A stretch of 64,000 nucleotides of DNA from Agapanthus africanus (taxonomy: Eukaryota; Streptophyta; Magnoliopsida; Asparagales; Amaryllidaceae). The notes below the pieces were generated by a model. The model was not told where the DNA came from. It made no database searches and was given only the letters and a program-made list of their open reading frames with translations. The stretch is from contig CM057344.1 of NCBI GenBank assembly GCA_030015575.1, positions 593,410,410 to 593,474,409 on the forward strand, in the 5' to 3' direction. The translations under genes were made by a program, and so were the position numbers. Each line of letters starts with the position of its first letter. The stretch's first letter is position 1. This document shows, piece after piece, positions 30,748 to 43,500 of this stretch.

Positions 30748-32347
30748 CTCATCTTACCTTAACTCCATCTTTCATTTTTACTTTACTGAAAATAGAAACC
30801 CCTCAATCTTAGTTGTTTGTGTGACTCACTCTTTTTCTCTTTCTTGATTGGATGAGCAGATTGAGATTGGGCCGGAGTCCTAAGTGAAGGACGATCGGCC
30901 TTTTTCAAAGAATAGTGCCGAATAGGTTGCAGATTTCAGTAGAGACATTGATAAAAGCTTTAAACTTTTGTTATAAATTACATGGTCTTACATTAAATTT
31001 TTTCGTAAATACTATGAGCGTTTTTATCTAAAATATAAAATGAAGGCAAGAGAACTTAATTTGTGCACGAGCTAACAAGATCAAAGAATTCCGGCGAATA
31101 TTGATACAAACAACTAAAATACCAAACTAATGATTAAAGAGCCTAAATTGGAGAAAACAAACCAACAAAGCGGCAACTAAATTTCCAATCCGAAAATTCA
31201 CAACAAATTTTGGGTTAGGGCTAATAATACTGCTCAAATGTTCAAATATCGGAAATAAAAAAAAGAAAGCAATAAAACAGCAAAAACAGGATTTTCAAAG
31301 CAAGAGCCTTGTCATCCTTTCACCATCTTCATCCTCGTGGGTCTTTTTGAAACTGAATCTTTCTGTAATAAAATACATCAACTAACCATCAAGGTCTAGG
31401 TAATTAACCAGCATATCCATACAATTAACAATAACAAGCAAACAAGAGGGACGATTTAGTAGTTAACTGCTCTAAATTTGGGACCTTCTTACAAATTATA
31501 CAAGGCTTATATAGGAAAAAATATAGAGTGTGTCAGCCGTATATGCATACTCATGATACACATGTCCTATCAGGCTCGACTCCTCAAAGGGTGCATGAAA
31601 TTCTCATCCTTTTCTTTTTGGTTTTTTATTTGCAGGCCCCAAAACATACCAAATTCCTTTCTACCTCAAAACTTGACATTTACTTTTTACCCGAAAACCA
31701 ACAAGAGAAGTCATTTTATACCCTTTACAATTTCCGTCAGAAAAAAACCCGTCAACTTTAACTTTAATTTTTTCTATATAGATTTTAGGTTTATCGTCTA
31801 TCCAAAGACAACAAGTAAAACCACAGAAGCATTCAACTTTTCCATAGCTAGAGAAGGATATTGAAGATGCTCTTGATTTCACGGCCGAATTTAAGAAAGG
31901 CGCAGAGAGATATATACCCTGATTTCAATTTAGGGAAGAAATTGCGTATTTCCAAATAAGAAGAGATGTTGAGATATCTTAAAGAAAAATATGATATTAT
32001 GCCGTTAAAAGTTGATGGAAATCGTAAAGGGTATAAAATGATGCATCTTACTAGTTTTGGTTTAAAAATTAAATACGGACATTTTGTACAAAAACGAATT
32101 TGGTACGTCAGGGGCACAAGAGAAAAAACCCATTTCTTTTTGCTGTCTAGACATATTACACTAGCTTACTGAATAATTTCAGACGCATGGTGCTACCCAT
32201 TAGCTGACACCTGGGGCCCACGCCGTCCTCATCCTCTTCAAACCCTATCTAAAACCCCTCTTCTTCCTCTTTCCTCTCTCCCTCCCCCCCGCTCTGCAAA
32301 TTGAACTCATTCACAAATGAAACCCTAGCATTTTCTCTCTCTAGAAA
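30748..32347 (+). promoter_or_regulatory. FTSHI5 upstream region (promoter and 5' UTR)
   Basis: Matches 14742-16371. It contains the foldback element (about 31618-32133). The last 150 bases before the ATG are CT-rich (TCTTCCTCTTTCCTCTCTCC, then a C run), common in plant 5' UTRs. I see no clear TATA box near the start, which is common for plastid housekeeping genes. Confidence 0.6.
31618..32133. mobile_element. Foldback (MITE-like) element upstream of FTSHI5
   Basis: The second copy of the element at 15640-16155. Left arm near 31618-31760, right arm near 32000-32133, mutually inverted. Frames such as 31478-31864 overlap it and are not genes. Confidence 0.6.
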
Positions 32348-33198
32348 ATGGAATCCCTTTGCTCCTCTTTCATCTCCCCTCCTTCATCCCTCTTCACTCC
32401 CTCTTCCCTCTCCTCCTCCTCCACTTCTCCTTCCTCCTTCCCCATCCGCCTTCGATCCCTCCATCGCCGGCGAATCCTCGCCGTCCATTCATCCCTCCCC
32501 AACCCCAAACCCACCACCAAAACCCTAACTTTCTCCGATCTCGCTCGAAACTCCCTCTCCGTCCTCATCTTCTCCGTCTCCATCGCCTTCCTCCCGATCC
32601 CTTCCCGCAAGATCCACGCCATCGCGGTTCCAGCCTCCACCGCGGTGAAATCGAGAAAGGGATCGGTCTCGAAAGAGCATGAGTTTTCGGGGTATACAAA
32701 GAGGTTGCTTTCGTCGGTTACGGTTCTTTTAGAGAGGATCGATGAGGTGAAGTCCTCAGGAGGGGAGATGAGTGCGGTGAGGGCGGCTCTGAAGGAGTTG
32801 AAGACTAGGAGGAAGGAGCTTCAGGGGGAGGTCCTTGAGAAGCTGAATTCGGAACTGAGGGAGATGAGGAGAGAGAAGGCGGAGCTGGTGAAGAGGTCCG
32901 AGGAGGTCCTGGAGTCCGCGTTGGCGGCGAAGAGGGAGATGGATAGGGTTTTGAAGGGGGAAGGTGCGGGAAGCGAGGAGGCGAAGAGGGAGCTGGAGAG
33001 GTTGGATGCTGTGATCGGGGATGCGGATAAGGAGTACAGTGGGTTGTGGGAGAAGGTTAGCGAGATCGAGGATAAGATGTCGAGGAAGGAGACATTGACG
33101 TATAGTGTCGCGATTAGGGAGCTTGCTTTTATTGAGAGGGAGAGCGAGCTTTTGGTAGAGAGGTTTAGCATGCAATTGAGGATGGGGAGCACTGAAAG
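32348..33198 (+). CDS. FTSHI5: FTSHI5 exon 1 (residues 1-283)
   Basis: ATG at 32348 is the first in a long open frame and matches the start in the duplicate at 16372. It codes for the transit peptide, SVLIFSVSIAFLPIPSRK (membrane segment), HEFSGYTKRLLSSVTVLLER and a charged coiled coil rich in Lys, Arg and Glu. It ends AAAG|GTATGC with two bases of a split codon; the next exon adds T to give Ser. The open frame continues 16 codons into the intron and is not used. Confidence 0.9.
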
Positions 33199-36100
33199 GT
33201 ATGCTTATGCACCTGCTTGTTTATATTCTACGTACAATTTCATTTAAATTCAGGTGTATGGTTTTACTTTGATTCATTCATTGCATAGAAATCACAACCA
33301 TGTTAAAAAGTAGAAACAGTGCATTGGACGGTCGAAGGTCAAATTGGCAGTGTGTAAAGTACGATGGGTAGGGAAGAGGGTTGGAAAGAGACAACTTTGA
33401 CTAAAATTGTGATTCTAGGTCCAGGGTTGTGACTACTGACTAGTTTAGCCGGAATTCGAGGCAATGTCGGACTAGGTAAAAAAAGTATACTTTGCAGTTG
33501 TTAGATGCGTTTAATTTAACTTGTATATATCATATGCAAATAGGTATATACATAGTATGTGTAGTTTTATACCTTGTAAAATCCAATACCTCATAGCATT
33601 AGCATTGCTATAGTTTTCAGAGTTTAGTCCTAGCTTATGTAGAAAAAGGGAACCTGCCAGTATGTTTGGTTGAATTTGAATGCAAGTTTGTGTGAGTGCC
33701 TTTTGATGTTTGATTACAACTTGGAAGATGTAATTTTCTTAAAGTTGATAAAATGCTACAATAAAAATGTTAAACATGAAGCTGGATGTAGTTGTCATTG
33801 TTGTTGTTATTTATATTAGTTGATTTCTTAGCATATCGAATTTGTAGTGTTCAGGCTGTCTGCAATAATTTAATTTAGGGTTTCTCTGTATAAAGAGCTT
33901 AAACTCTTGTGATAAGTGGCAACAATATTTTTATTAAAGTGTTTTTAGTTTTCTTTGATGTTCTTTGCTGATGTTGTCAAACCCGAGCCATTAACTGTAG
34001 TACAACCCAATTGGGTGCAAGCATCACCTACCAAGTGGAGACCTATAGCCAAAATAACATCAATCCATAACCATCTTCATCCTTGTTTTATGTTGTAAAG
34101 ATCAACAACACATGCAATCTCCATCATATGGATTGTTGATCATTGTTCATCAAGTTGGAAAATTCCTACTTGTTGAGACTTATAAATGGAAAAAAGTTAG
34201 ATATCTTGATTGTCATCAGTTAAGTACCGTGGAAGAGAGTGATTTTCTCCCTGAATCCGGTATATTTTCACAAAATATATAAATTGGACTAATTGCTCTT
34301 CCCTGAGTAGAACAGATCAAGATATTCCCACACATATCTTATTGTATTGAGATGCATCACAAGCTTCAAAACCAAGTTCTCCATAATAATGGAACTTAAC
34401 TACTATGCATGTGCGTCGTCTATCTACCACTTAACAAGCATAGGAGAAGGAGGTGCTTTGTCAAATTCTTCTTACACCTATGACAAATATATCTCAATCA
34501 TCTTCTTTCAGTTAAGACATTTAAATCCCAGCATGTCATTAAGTCATTTTCATAAAGAAAAACCTTCTTAAACACAAGTAGTTTACCATCCATCTGTTGG
34601 AGATAGTGCCCTCAGAGTCAATTATTGGATCACAGGCACGTGATTGCAATGATTGAGGGGAGGACCTATCCCGGTAGGACAGTCTTACTCGAGATGATAG
34701 TATGCTATCTGGTTTATCTTTGTCATCGTGTACTGCTTTAGGTGACCTTTCGAGTCGCTATTACACGTTGATAAAGCCCCTTGGATTCTTGCTTGACCAC
34801 CAGCAGTATGAGGGCGATCATATAAGTGGGAGCTGGGGGTCTACAAGCACATCCTTAAAAGGTCCCTAGTCGTGGGAGATTCGAGACAGGGCATCGTTTC
34901 TCCAGAGTAGACTAGTGTATACAGTCGAGACCCCGACGAGGGGCGGTGGCCGGTCTCACAAGCCACTGGTGTCAGTTGGTTCACCTAAGATGTATACAGG
35001 TGCTCATTGGGTTATGAGTACACCGGACAGGACTCGCCGGGAACCTGCTAGTTGGGATTATACCAGACGTCAGATAGCAGTTCCCTGGTGACATGTGTAC
35101 AGGTTAGTTCATCGACCTGAGATCGTCATTTGTCTCGTGTGAGTTCCCACTGTACTTTGATTACTACCCTACTACGGCTCAAAAGAGTCGTGCAAACAGG
35201 TTTTAGTTGGGTACAGTCCCGAGCCACATGGAGGCAGTGAGCGGATCTTCAGGGGTTCGTCTCTCCCGGTTCTGGGGGTGAGGTCGTGCTGTGTCTAGGA
35301 GAGCCAGAACATGAAAAGTCCTTGGCCAAGGCAGGAGATTTGCTGGTAGGTATTCTAGTAGTATCTCAGGGTGTTCTGGGCTATACTCCGACACGACTTG
35401 TACCGCTTTTGGGGGTCTGACTTTTACCAACCCCCTAGGCCCGCCATGCGATGCTCATAGACGAACGGACCGGACTGTACGGATATTGTCACTGACAGGC
35501 TCAGTAGGGTGTCAGGATGAGTTCGCTCATCGACGTCCCTTTTGGTCGATAGCTGGTGGCCCGTCACGTATGGCTAATACCTCTGACGTGCTAGTGGTTA
35601 AATCCACAGCCATAGTATTGACGAGTCTTTAGAGTCCACCACACAGACAGTTACTCAAGTTTCAGGCGAAACGCTGTAGAGGCCGTATGGAGATATGGCA
35701 GGGTTCGATCAGATACGTGCGGTATTGCACGGATCGTGATCGGACGGTTTTTACTAGCCGGCTTTCGCTTAATCCGGATCCTAGTATTTGATAGTGTAGT
35801 TTTGTCTCTTTGCATTTGTGTTCAGCGGGAATACAAATACGGGCATGTATTTACAGTAGCGGGGTTTTCCTGTAATTTATTATGGGATCGGTTTTTTGGG
35901 GTTGCCAGTTTGCATTCCGTTCCGGCCGGTTTTCTCTTTTTCCTTCCCGGTCGGACTTTTCGTTGGAGGGTGTTAATTGCAAGTTTGCAATTAACATTTT
36001 TGTGAGGGGTTTCTTTGCATGAGTGTGGCTTCATAATCATGAGATTCTTTTATGGTCATTCCATTGCCATTATGAGATTAGAAATGGATTGGAAATTGAT

Positions 36101-37523
36101 TTGTAAGATGAGTGAGAAAGGATGTGAGGTTTATCTTATCTTGTTTTATATATATTTCTTTTTGATCTATTTTACCTTCACCCATGATTTGTAATGGGCC
36201 GGCCACTGTTCTGGGAATGGAGTGTGGTTTAATCTGTTTGTGAGGTTAATATCCTTCATGCTTATTTTGGTGGACCCCCTTCCATTTGTGTGCTGTGAAG
36301 AAAGTTTTTTGTTTCCGCGTTTCCGGCGTCGGATCGACGGCCGGGGCGCCCCCGCGGACTTACATTGGTATCAGAGCCACGCCATTAACTTAGCCTAGCA
36401 TGGTCTAGTGTGTTTAAAACCCGATCGAACAAAATCCCCAAAATCCGTATTTTCCATGCATGTGTTCTCTGTTGAAATTTTTTCAGCTCCAAAATTTTTT
36501 CAGGTTATTGCAGAGACATGTACAAGAAATTCTAAGAATTCTGGGAAAATACGATCCACTGATTCCTCACTTCGACCGCGGAAACGCGGCCAAACCCCTG
36601 GTTTGGCCGCGGTTCCGCGGCGGTTAAGAGGAATCGTGGCACCATATTTTCCCAGTAGGCTTATGGTTAGGAAATAGGGGTTTTGGAATATTTTCTTTGG
36701 GCCCAATTTTTCTGTAAGTGCTACAGTACTGCTTGGGGCCCACTTGATAAAATTTGTTCGATCGGATATTTTAAACATGCCAGTTCACAGTTTTTACATT
36801 ATATCTGCGACCGTGAATGTCACTTGATCGGTAAATCCCGTCTAACTGCTATAGCCCGGTTAGACGGATTTGCGAACGTGACTTTCACGTTGATGTTCTG
36901 TGATTGTACTGTGTTGTTGCGGATCGGTCGTGGGGGATAGCCTGGATGCAGTTGTAGTACAGTTCTGTTGTATTATGTACATTTGATATTACGGGGCGAG
37001 CGTCCGACATGTGGACTGCCGTCACTGCCTGTTTGTATTATTATTTTGGGGCACGACCAGGTTGCGGTCGATGTACCCGTTGTATGTATATTTTACTTTC
37101 TGTACTAGGATTACCCTGTGGAGGAGTGCACGGATAGCCGGGTTCTAGAGGGCAACAAGCCCGCATCTCATGGCATTGAGACGGAGGGGGCTTCACTCTA
37201 AAATTGGCGGGCTATTCGCCGCACTCGTAGGGGGTATAGGATTGACCCAGGAGGGGTGCCCAAGTTACCGGATTCCGTGAAGTGCTGGGTGGTTCATTCA
37301 CGTTGCTGAAAGGGGCTGCCTCGCTTTAGGTTTTGGCGGGTAACTTGCCGCGCCCGTAGTGGTCTAGGGATTTCATTGCACAGGCTATCCACACGACCAG
37401 GGGAACGTCGGGTTTCAGTAGCGGCTCTGTGAAACCCGGGGGTCCCAGATATCTGTATTGATCTGTGTTGCTATACATTTCTGTGTTGCATTTTATCACG
37501 CCTTGAGCGAAATACTATATATT

Positions 37524-37557
<34 letters not shown>

Positions 37558-40500
37558 TAGACGTTTTATATGTTTTGCATCCGCGCTAGTCCAGTCCCCG
37601 CTCTGTCGTTAGTTAGCTAACCTAACGGGTGATGACGGGACCCAGTGGCGAATGCGGATGGCATATACGTACGTCAGTATATTTTCGTTCTTTGTGGTGT
37701 GATCAATTGATGGGACTGCATTGATTCGGATCAATGCAAGTTAAACAAACCTAATTTGATGTTGTTGGAACATTTTTCAAAAAGCTGTTATTGCAAGGGC
37801 GTTCTCTTTTGTTTTGCACAGTGGTATTCAGTTGGAATATCCTGCTCCTCAGTCGACGAGGCAAGGGCCGAGATCCCTTCACCGGGAGTGACCCCTTGGA
37901 CAAAAGTTTGCGTTAGGGCAGTAACTTCACTATAGCCGATTACTTTTGCTTTGCATCGTGGTATTCATTTGGAATATCCCGCACCTCATTCTACGGGGAA
38001 AGAGCCGAGATCCCTTCACCGGGAGTGACCTCTTTAGCGAAGGTTTTCGTTACTATATTTTTCTAAAAAGCTATCCGTTCCTTCAACGATATCAAGTTCA
38101 TTACGTTAAAGGTTTCTGCCAGAAACCATTCGTAGCCCTCCGTCATTTCAGTTAAATATTCGGTAGTATTCAAGCTATGTATTTTGACCTCACGCCAAGG
38201 CATAGTGTTTGGTAGCTGCCGGGTATTTATCTGTTGCATAGATAGATGCGTTGGTTTGGGACAGTCGTACTACTATTTTGGCCTACGTCAAGGGTATGTA
38301 CGGGTGGGTTCAAATTAACCAGGATAATGACGGGTAGAACTTGACATGTGACTTATGATATTTTGACCTCACGCCAAGGTCATAAGAGCATGGGGTAAAA
38401 ATCCACATCGGGAGTTTCAAAAGAACTGAAACTTGCCAGATATGCGCATACCTTCTGGAGTGTGATAGCGTGAGCGGATTCCGTCACGTTATCATGCGAT
38501 GAGAGTTGGATCCCGATTCCCACTGATGAGTTGGTTTACTCCTCGGGTTATCCCGGCTAATTCTTCTTTCAGGTTTGGGGAAGAATTTGACGTTACAGTG
38601 GGAGGTTTCCAGATTAGATAAAGTGATAACCATTCTGATCTAGGTTAGAGTGCACGCTGAGTGTTTTTTTTCTCTCTCTCTTTGGCAGCGACCATTGACC
38701 CGACCCTAGACTATGACTCAGTGACCAAGTTAACCGAACCTTCTTAACACTGGCTTTTGGATTGTCAGAGTTGCAAACCTCATTGCCACTTCTACTTTTA
38801 CCCTTTTCTCCAGGACACCCCGTATTACTACGACCGTCCACTTCTATTGGACAAAACCATCGTATGGTTATATACGAACTCGAAGGAATTCGAGGATGGT
38901 TTCCGGTTCTGGAGAAAACGGATAGGACTATTCAATTGTCTTTTCTTTTCACCTTCTCTCAGGTTGCGAGTACTCCTTGGTTTAGGAGTAGTTCACCTAT
39001 TACGCAAATTGGATAGTCTTCTTCCAAACCATAGGCTGGTGCCGAACGGTAGGGAATGAAGAAAACCAATTAGCCTAAACGGTGTACAGAAGGTATTAAG
39101 TTCAGACAAAGCAAGGGATTAGTAAGAGGGCAAAGTAAATTGCGACTGCTATTCACGACCAAACCATGTACTTCTTTGTCAATCCTAAATCACCTATGAA
39201 TTAAGTTCATTCGGTTGTCTTTTATCCTCACCTTCTCTCGCATTGCGAGTGCTCCTAGGACTAGGACAGTACACCCATTATGCTTATTGGATAGTCTTCT
39301 TCCAAACCATAGGCTGGTGCCGAACGGTAGGGAAGGAAGAAAACCATTTGGCCTAAAGGGGTGTACAGAAGGTAATGACTAAAGACATATAAAGGGATTT
39401 GGAGAGGTGGCAAAGAATTATACAGTTATAGTTGTGAATCTGGATAATGGAAGAGGCATTACTAAGAATACCAGGATACCCCATCGAAACATCTCAATGT
39501 TTCAGTTTCACTGTGTACTGTTAAATGAAAACTGATTTCCCAATTAGGCACTTGCTCCAGGGTATGTATTTACCAGGTATGAGTCTCACATCTGTATGGT
39601 TTTACAGACGATGAAGGGGAGTAAGTTATTGGGAATTAGGTGACCATCCTCATTATATCGGGATTCGTTGGAATTGGTGATATTTGAGGAAGCCATCTGG
39701 GTTGTTTGCCGGTCGGCAAATATTTGGTTTTGAATATCCGTTGTTGTGCACCAATTTCAAATTGATATATCTGTACGTCTATTTTTATAGAGTGAGACAT
39801 ATCTTTTTGAAATTATGTCTATGACATTTACCTGTACCAGTGGATGGTTAGGTAAGGAGTATTGAACAGCGGTGTAATTCTTCTTAACCAAAAGTACAGT
39901 TTTCAACCCACGACACACAGTGAATGAGTCACCAGACTCAGGGGACTTATACAGAGTATTGTATATTGTCCAGTGTCCATTAGGACAGAGGGGTTGGTCC
40001 TCGTACTATATTCTGTTTACTTTTAACTTCTCTAGTTCTTAGACACGTGTTTCGTAGAAACACAGGGTCTAAGTTTTGAGGAGTTATAGGTATAAGAGTA
40101 AAGTAGAGTACCAGGTGTTGCAAGTATCAGGATTCTTCAAGGTGATCAAAGAGTAGATACTTGTGAATGGTATTCAGTTGATAGTAATGATTAAGAGAAC
40201 TAACTTCTCTTTCAGGTTACTCATAATTAGAAGTACTCCTAAGTTGAGTAACGCTGATCGGCCTTTCTTCCATTTAGTTGACATACACTGAAGACAGCTG
40301 CATGATTTGAATCTGGTTCAATTAAATCAGTGCCTCTGTTTCTTGGATATAGAACAGTTCATATCTTGATATTGTTAAGATACGGGGAGTTATCCGGCTT
40401 ATGCTTAAAACCAGACTCTGGACAACTCAAGGCACGTTTCAGTAATGGCTGTTTGTGGGTTGACCCGGGCTATGACGAGGGTTGACTTTCTACCATCTGG

Positions 40501-43500
40501 AAGATCAATAGTGATATTGTTCTTGACTCGTCACAGTTTTATCAAAAATGGATTTTTTCAGAAAAACAGTAGTGGGAGTATGGTAGAACTGGAAGTGATT
40601 CCAGAACTACAAACGATTACTGAAGATTTCATAAGATCCTAAAGATTCAATCTGGTTTGACATTCCATTGGCCACTCCGCAGATATGGTGGGTAACCTCA
40701 GGCACTCGAGAGGTATTTCGGTATGCTCAAGGACGGTGGCAGGGAGGTTCTTGTTTACCCACACTTGCCATTGCTGTTGTTCCAGGCTGCGAGACCCGGC
40801 GGGAGGATGAGTATAGCGTCGTTCTAAACTTGCTTTAGAAGTGTACGTGTATATGACTCTGCCAGAGGGTTGTCATAGTCAGTGGGAGCAGCGGAAGCAT
40901 TGGTGGACATGTGGCTTATGTCTGTTTATAGACTAAAGAAGGTAGTAGGGTGTGATGTCCTGGTATTTGATGACATACACAGAGTAGGAAGTGATATTCC
41001 TATACTACGATAGGTTATACTTTGGTCGTCACACAGTGGTTTCTCCACATAGGACTTGGATATAATATCAGACATTCTGGTTACTAGATCTATGGTTTTA
41101 GATCTAGATTTGGGTGGTTTCCCAATCTGGGTACTTTGACCGCATTCTATGAGTATTTAGAATGGACGACTCCTGGCACGGTAGTATACCTGCAGGTGAT
41201 GGAGTCACCCTCTCTAAAGGTGTCTTGCAGACTAAAGGGGAGAGGGATGTGCATGATTGGCAGATCACTTGCTTAGGCAATTGAGTCAATCATGAGATGT
41301 CAAGTACCACGCCAGATGTTGTTCTTGCAGTAGATGCAATAAGTCGATATTGATCCAATCCTGGAGAAACAGTCGGAAGCAGTTTTAGAACATAAGTTGA
41401 TGTTCTAGGGAATTGATAACGACAGCCTCCTTTACGAGACGGTTATCATTCCAGGCTTCCAAGGTGACCTGGATGGCAGAGTGGCTGTCAGAGTTATAGT
41501 TTTCCCTTTGACGAGGGGCAGTATGTTGGACAGATGGTCCAAGTGGATACTGAGGGGAGGCATGGCGCAGGACACTGATTAAGTTCAGTTGTCGATACCG
41601 TCTAAGAAGTTTGGATTTGGAGTTCATTTATGAACTAGGTCCCATCAGACATCCAGACACATTCTAAGACAGGTATTGCTCATTTCGGGAGATGGTTTTC
41701 TCTGCGAACATGAGATATAGAGAGACATAGAAAGAAACATCAAAGCGGATCCACCCACTGAGGCTATTCCTCGAACGCAATAGTTTCGCAAACGAGCTTT
41801 GTGAGACTGACTAGTAGAGGAGTTGGGTGTTCGGTATCACACGGGCTGTGAGTATGCGACATCGCAATAATTAGCTTTGAGTGCAAGTGGGAGATTGTTG
41901 GAGATAGTGCCCTCAGAGTCAATTATTGGATCACAGGCACGTGATTGCAATGATTGAGGGGAGGACCTATCCCGGTAGGACAGTCTTACTCGAGATGATA
42001 GTATGCTATCTGGTTTATCTTTGTCATCGTGTACTGCTTTAGGTGACCTTTCGAGTCGCTATTACACGTTGATAAAGCCTCTTGGATTCTTGCTTGACCA
42101 CCAGCAGTATGAGGGCGATCATATAAGTGGGAGCTGGGGGTCTACAAGCACATCCTTAAAAGGTCCCTAGTCGTGGGAGATTCGAGACAGGGCATCGTTT
42201 CTCCAGAGTAGACTAGTGTATACAGTCGAGACCCCGACGAGGGGCGGTGGCCGGTCTCACAAGCCACTGGTGTCAGTTGGTTCACCTAAGATGTATACAG
42301 GTGCTCATTGGGTTATGAGTACACCGGACAGGACTCGCCGGGAACCTGCTAGTTGGGATTATACCAAACGTCAGATAGCAGTTCCCTGGTGACATGTGTA
42401 CAGGTTAGTTCATCGATCTGAGATCGTCATTTGTCTCGTGTGAGTTCCCACTGTACTTTGATTACTACCCTACCACGGCTCAAAGGAGTCGTGCAAACAG
42501 GTTTTAGTTGGGTACAGTCCCGAGCCACATGGAGGCAGTGAGCGGATCTTCAGGGGTTCGTCTCTCCCGGTTCTGGGGGTGAGGTCGTGCCGTGTCTAGG
42601 AGAGCCAGAACATGAAAAGTCCTTGGCCAAGGCAGGAGATTTGCTGGTAGGTATTCCAGTAGTATCTCAGGGTGTTCTGGGCTACACTCCGACACGACTT
42701 GTACCGCTTTTGGGGGTCTGACTTTTACCAACCCCCTAGGCCCGCCATGCGATGCTCATAGACGAACGGACCGGACTGTACGGATATTGTCACTGACAGG
42801 CTCAGTAGGGTGTCAGGATGAGTTCGCTCATCGACGTCCCTTTTGGTCGATAGCTGGTGGCCCGTCACGTATGGCTAATACCTCTGACGTGCTAGTGGTT
42901 AAATCCACAGCCATAGTATTGACGAGTCTTTAGAGTCCACCACATAGACAGTTACTCAAGTTTCGGGCGAAACGCTGTAGAGGCCGTATGGAGATATGGC
43001 AGGGTTCGATCAGATACGTGCGGTATTGCACGGATCGTGATCGGACGGTTTTTACTAGCCGGCTTTCGCTTAATCCGGATCCTAGTATTTGATAGTGTAG
43101 TTTTGTCTCTTTGCATTTGTGTTCAGCGGGAATACAAATACGGGCATGTATTTACAGTAGCGGGGTTTTCCTGTAATTTATTATGGGATCGGTTTTTTGG
43201 GGTTGCCAGTTTGCATTCCGTTCCGGCCGGTTTTCTCTTTTTCCTTCCCGGTCGGACTTTTCGTTGGAGGGTGTTAATTGCAAGTTTGCAATTAACATTT
43301 TTGTGAGGGGTTTCTTTGCATGAGTGTGGCTTCATAATCATGAGATTCTTTTATGGTCATTCCATTGCCATTATGAGATTAGAAATGGATTGGAAATTGA
43401 TTTGTAAGATGAGTGAGAAAGGATGTGAGGTTTATCTTATCTTGTTTTATATATATTTCTTTTTGATCTATTTTACCTTCACCCATGATTTGTAATGGGC

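Noticed and set aside
31478..31864. 128-codon frame on +
   Set aside because: It spans the arm of the foldback element and upstream sequence; similar sequence in the duplicate has no such frame.
32756..33192. Long minus-strand frames opposite FTSHI5 exon 1
   Set aside because: Shadows of the coding strand (coiled-coil codons read backwards).
35203..36040. Frames identical in both LTRs (35203-36040 and 42504-43341)
   Set aside because: They lie in LTRs, are identical because the LTRs are, and match no protein.
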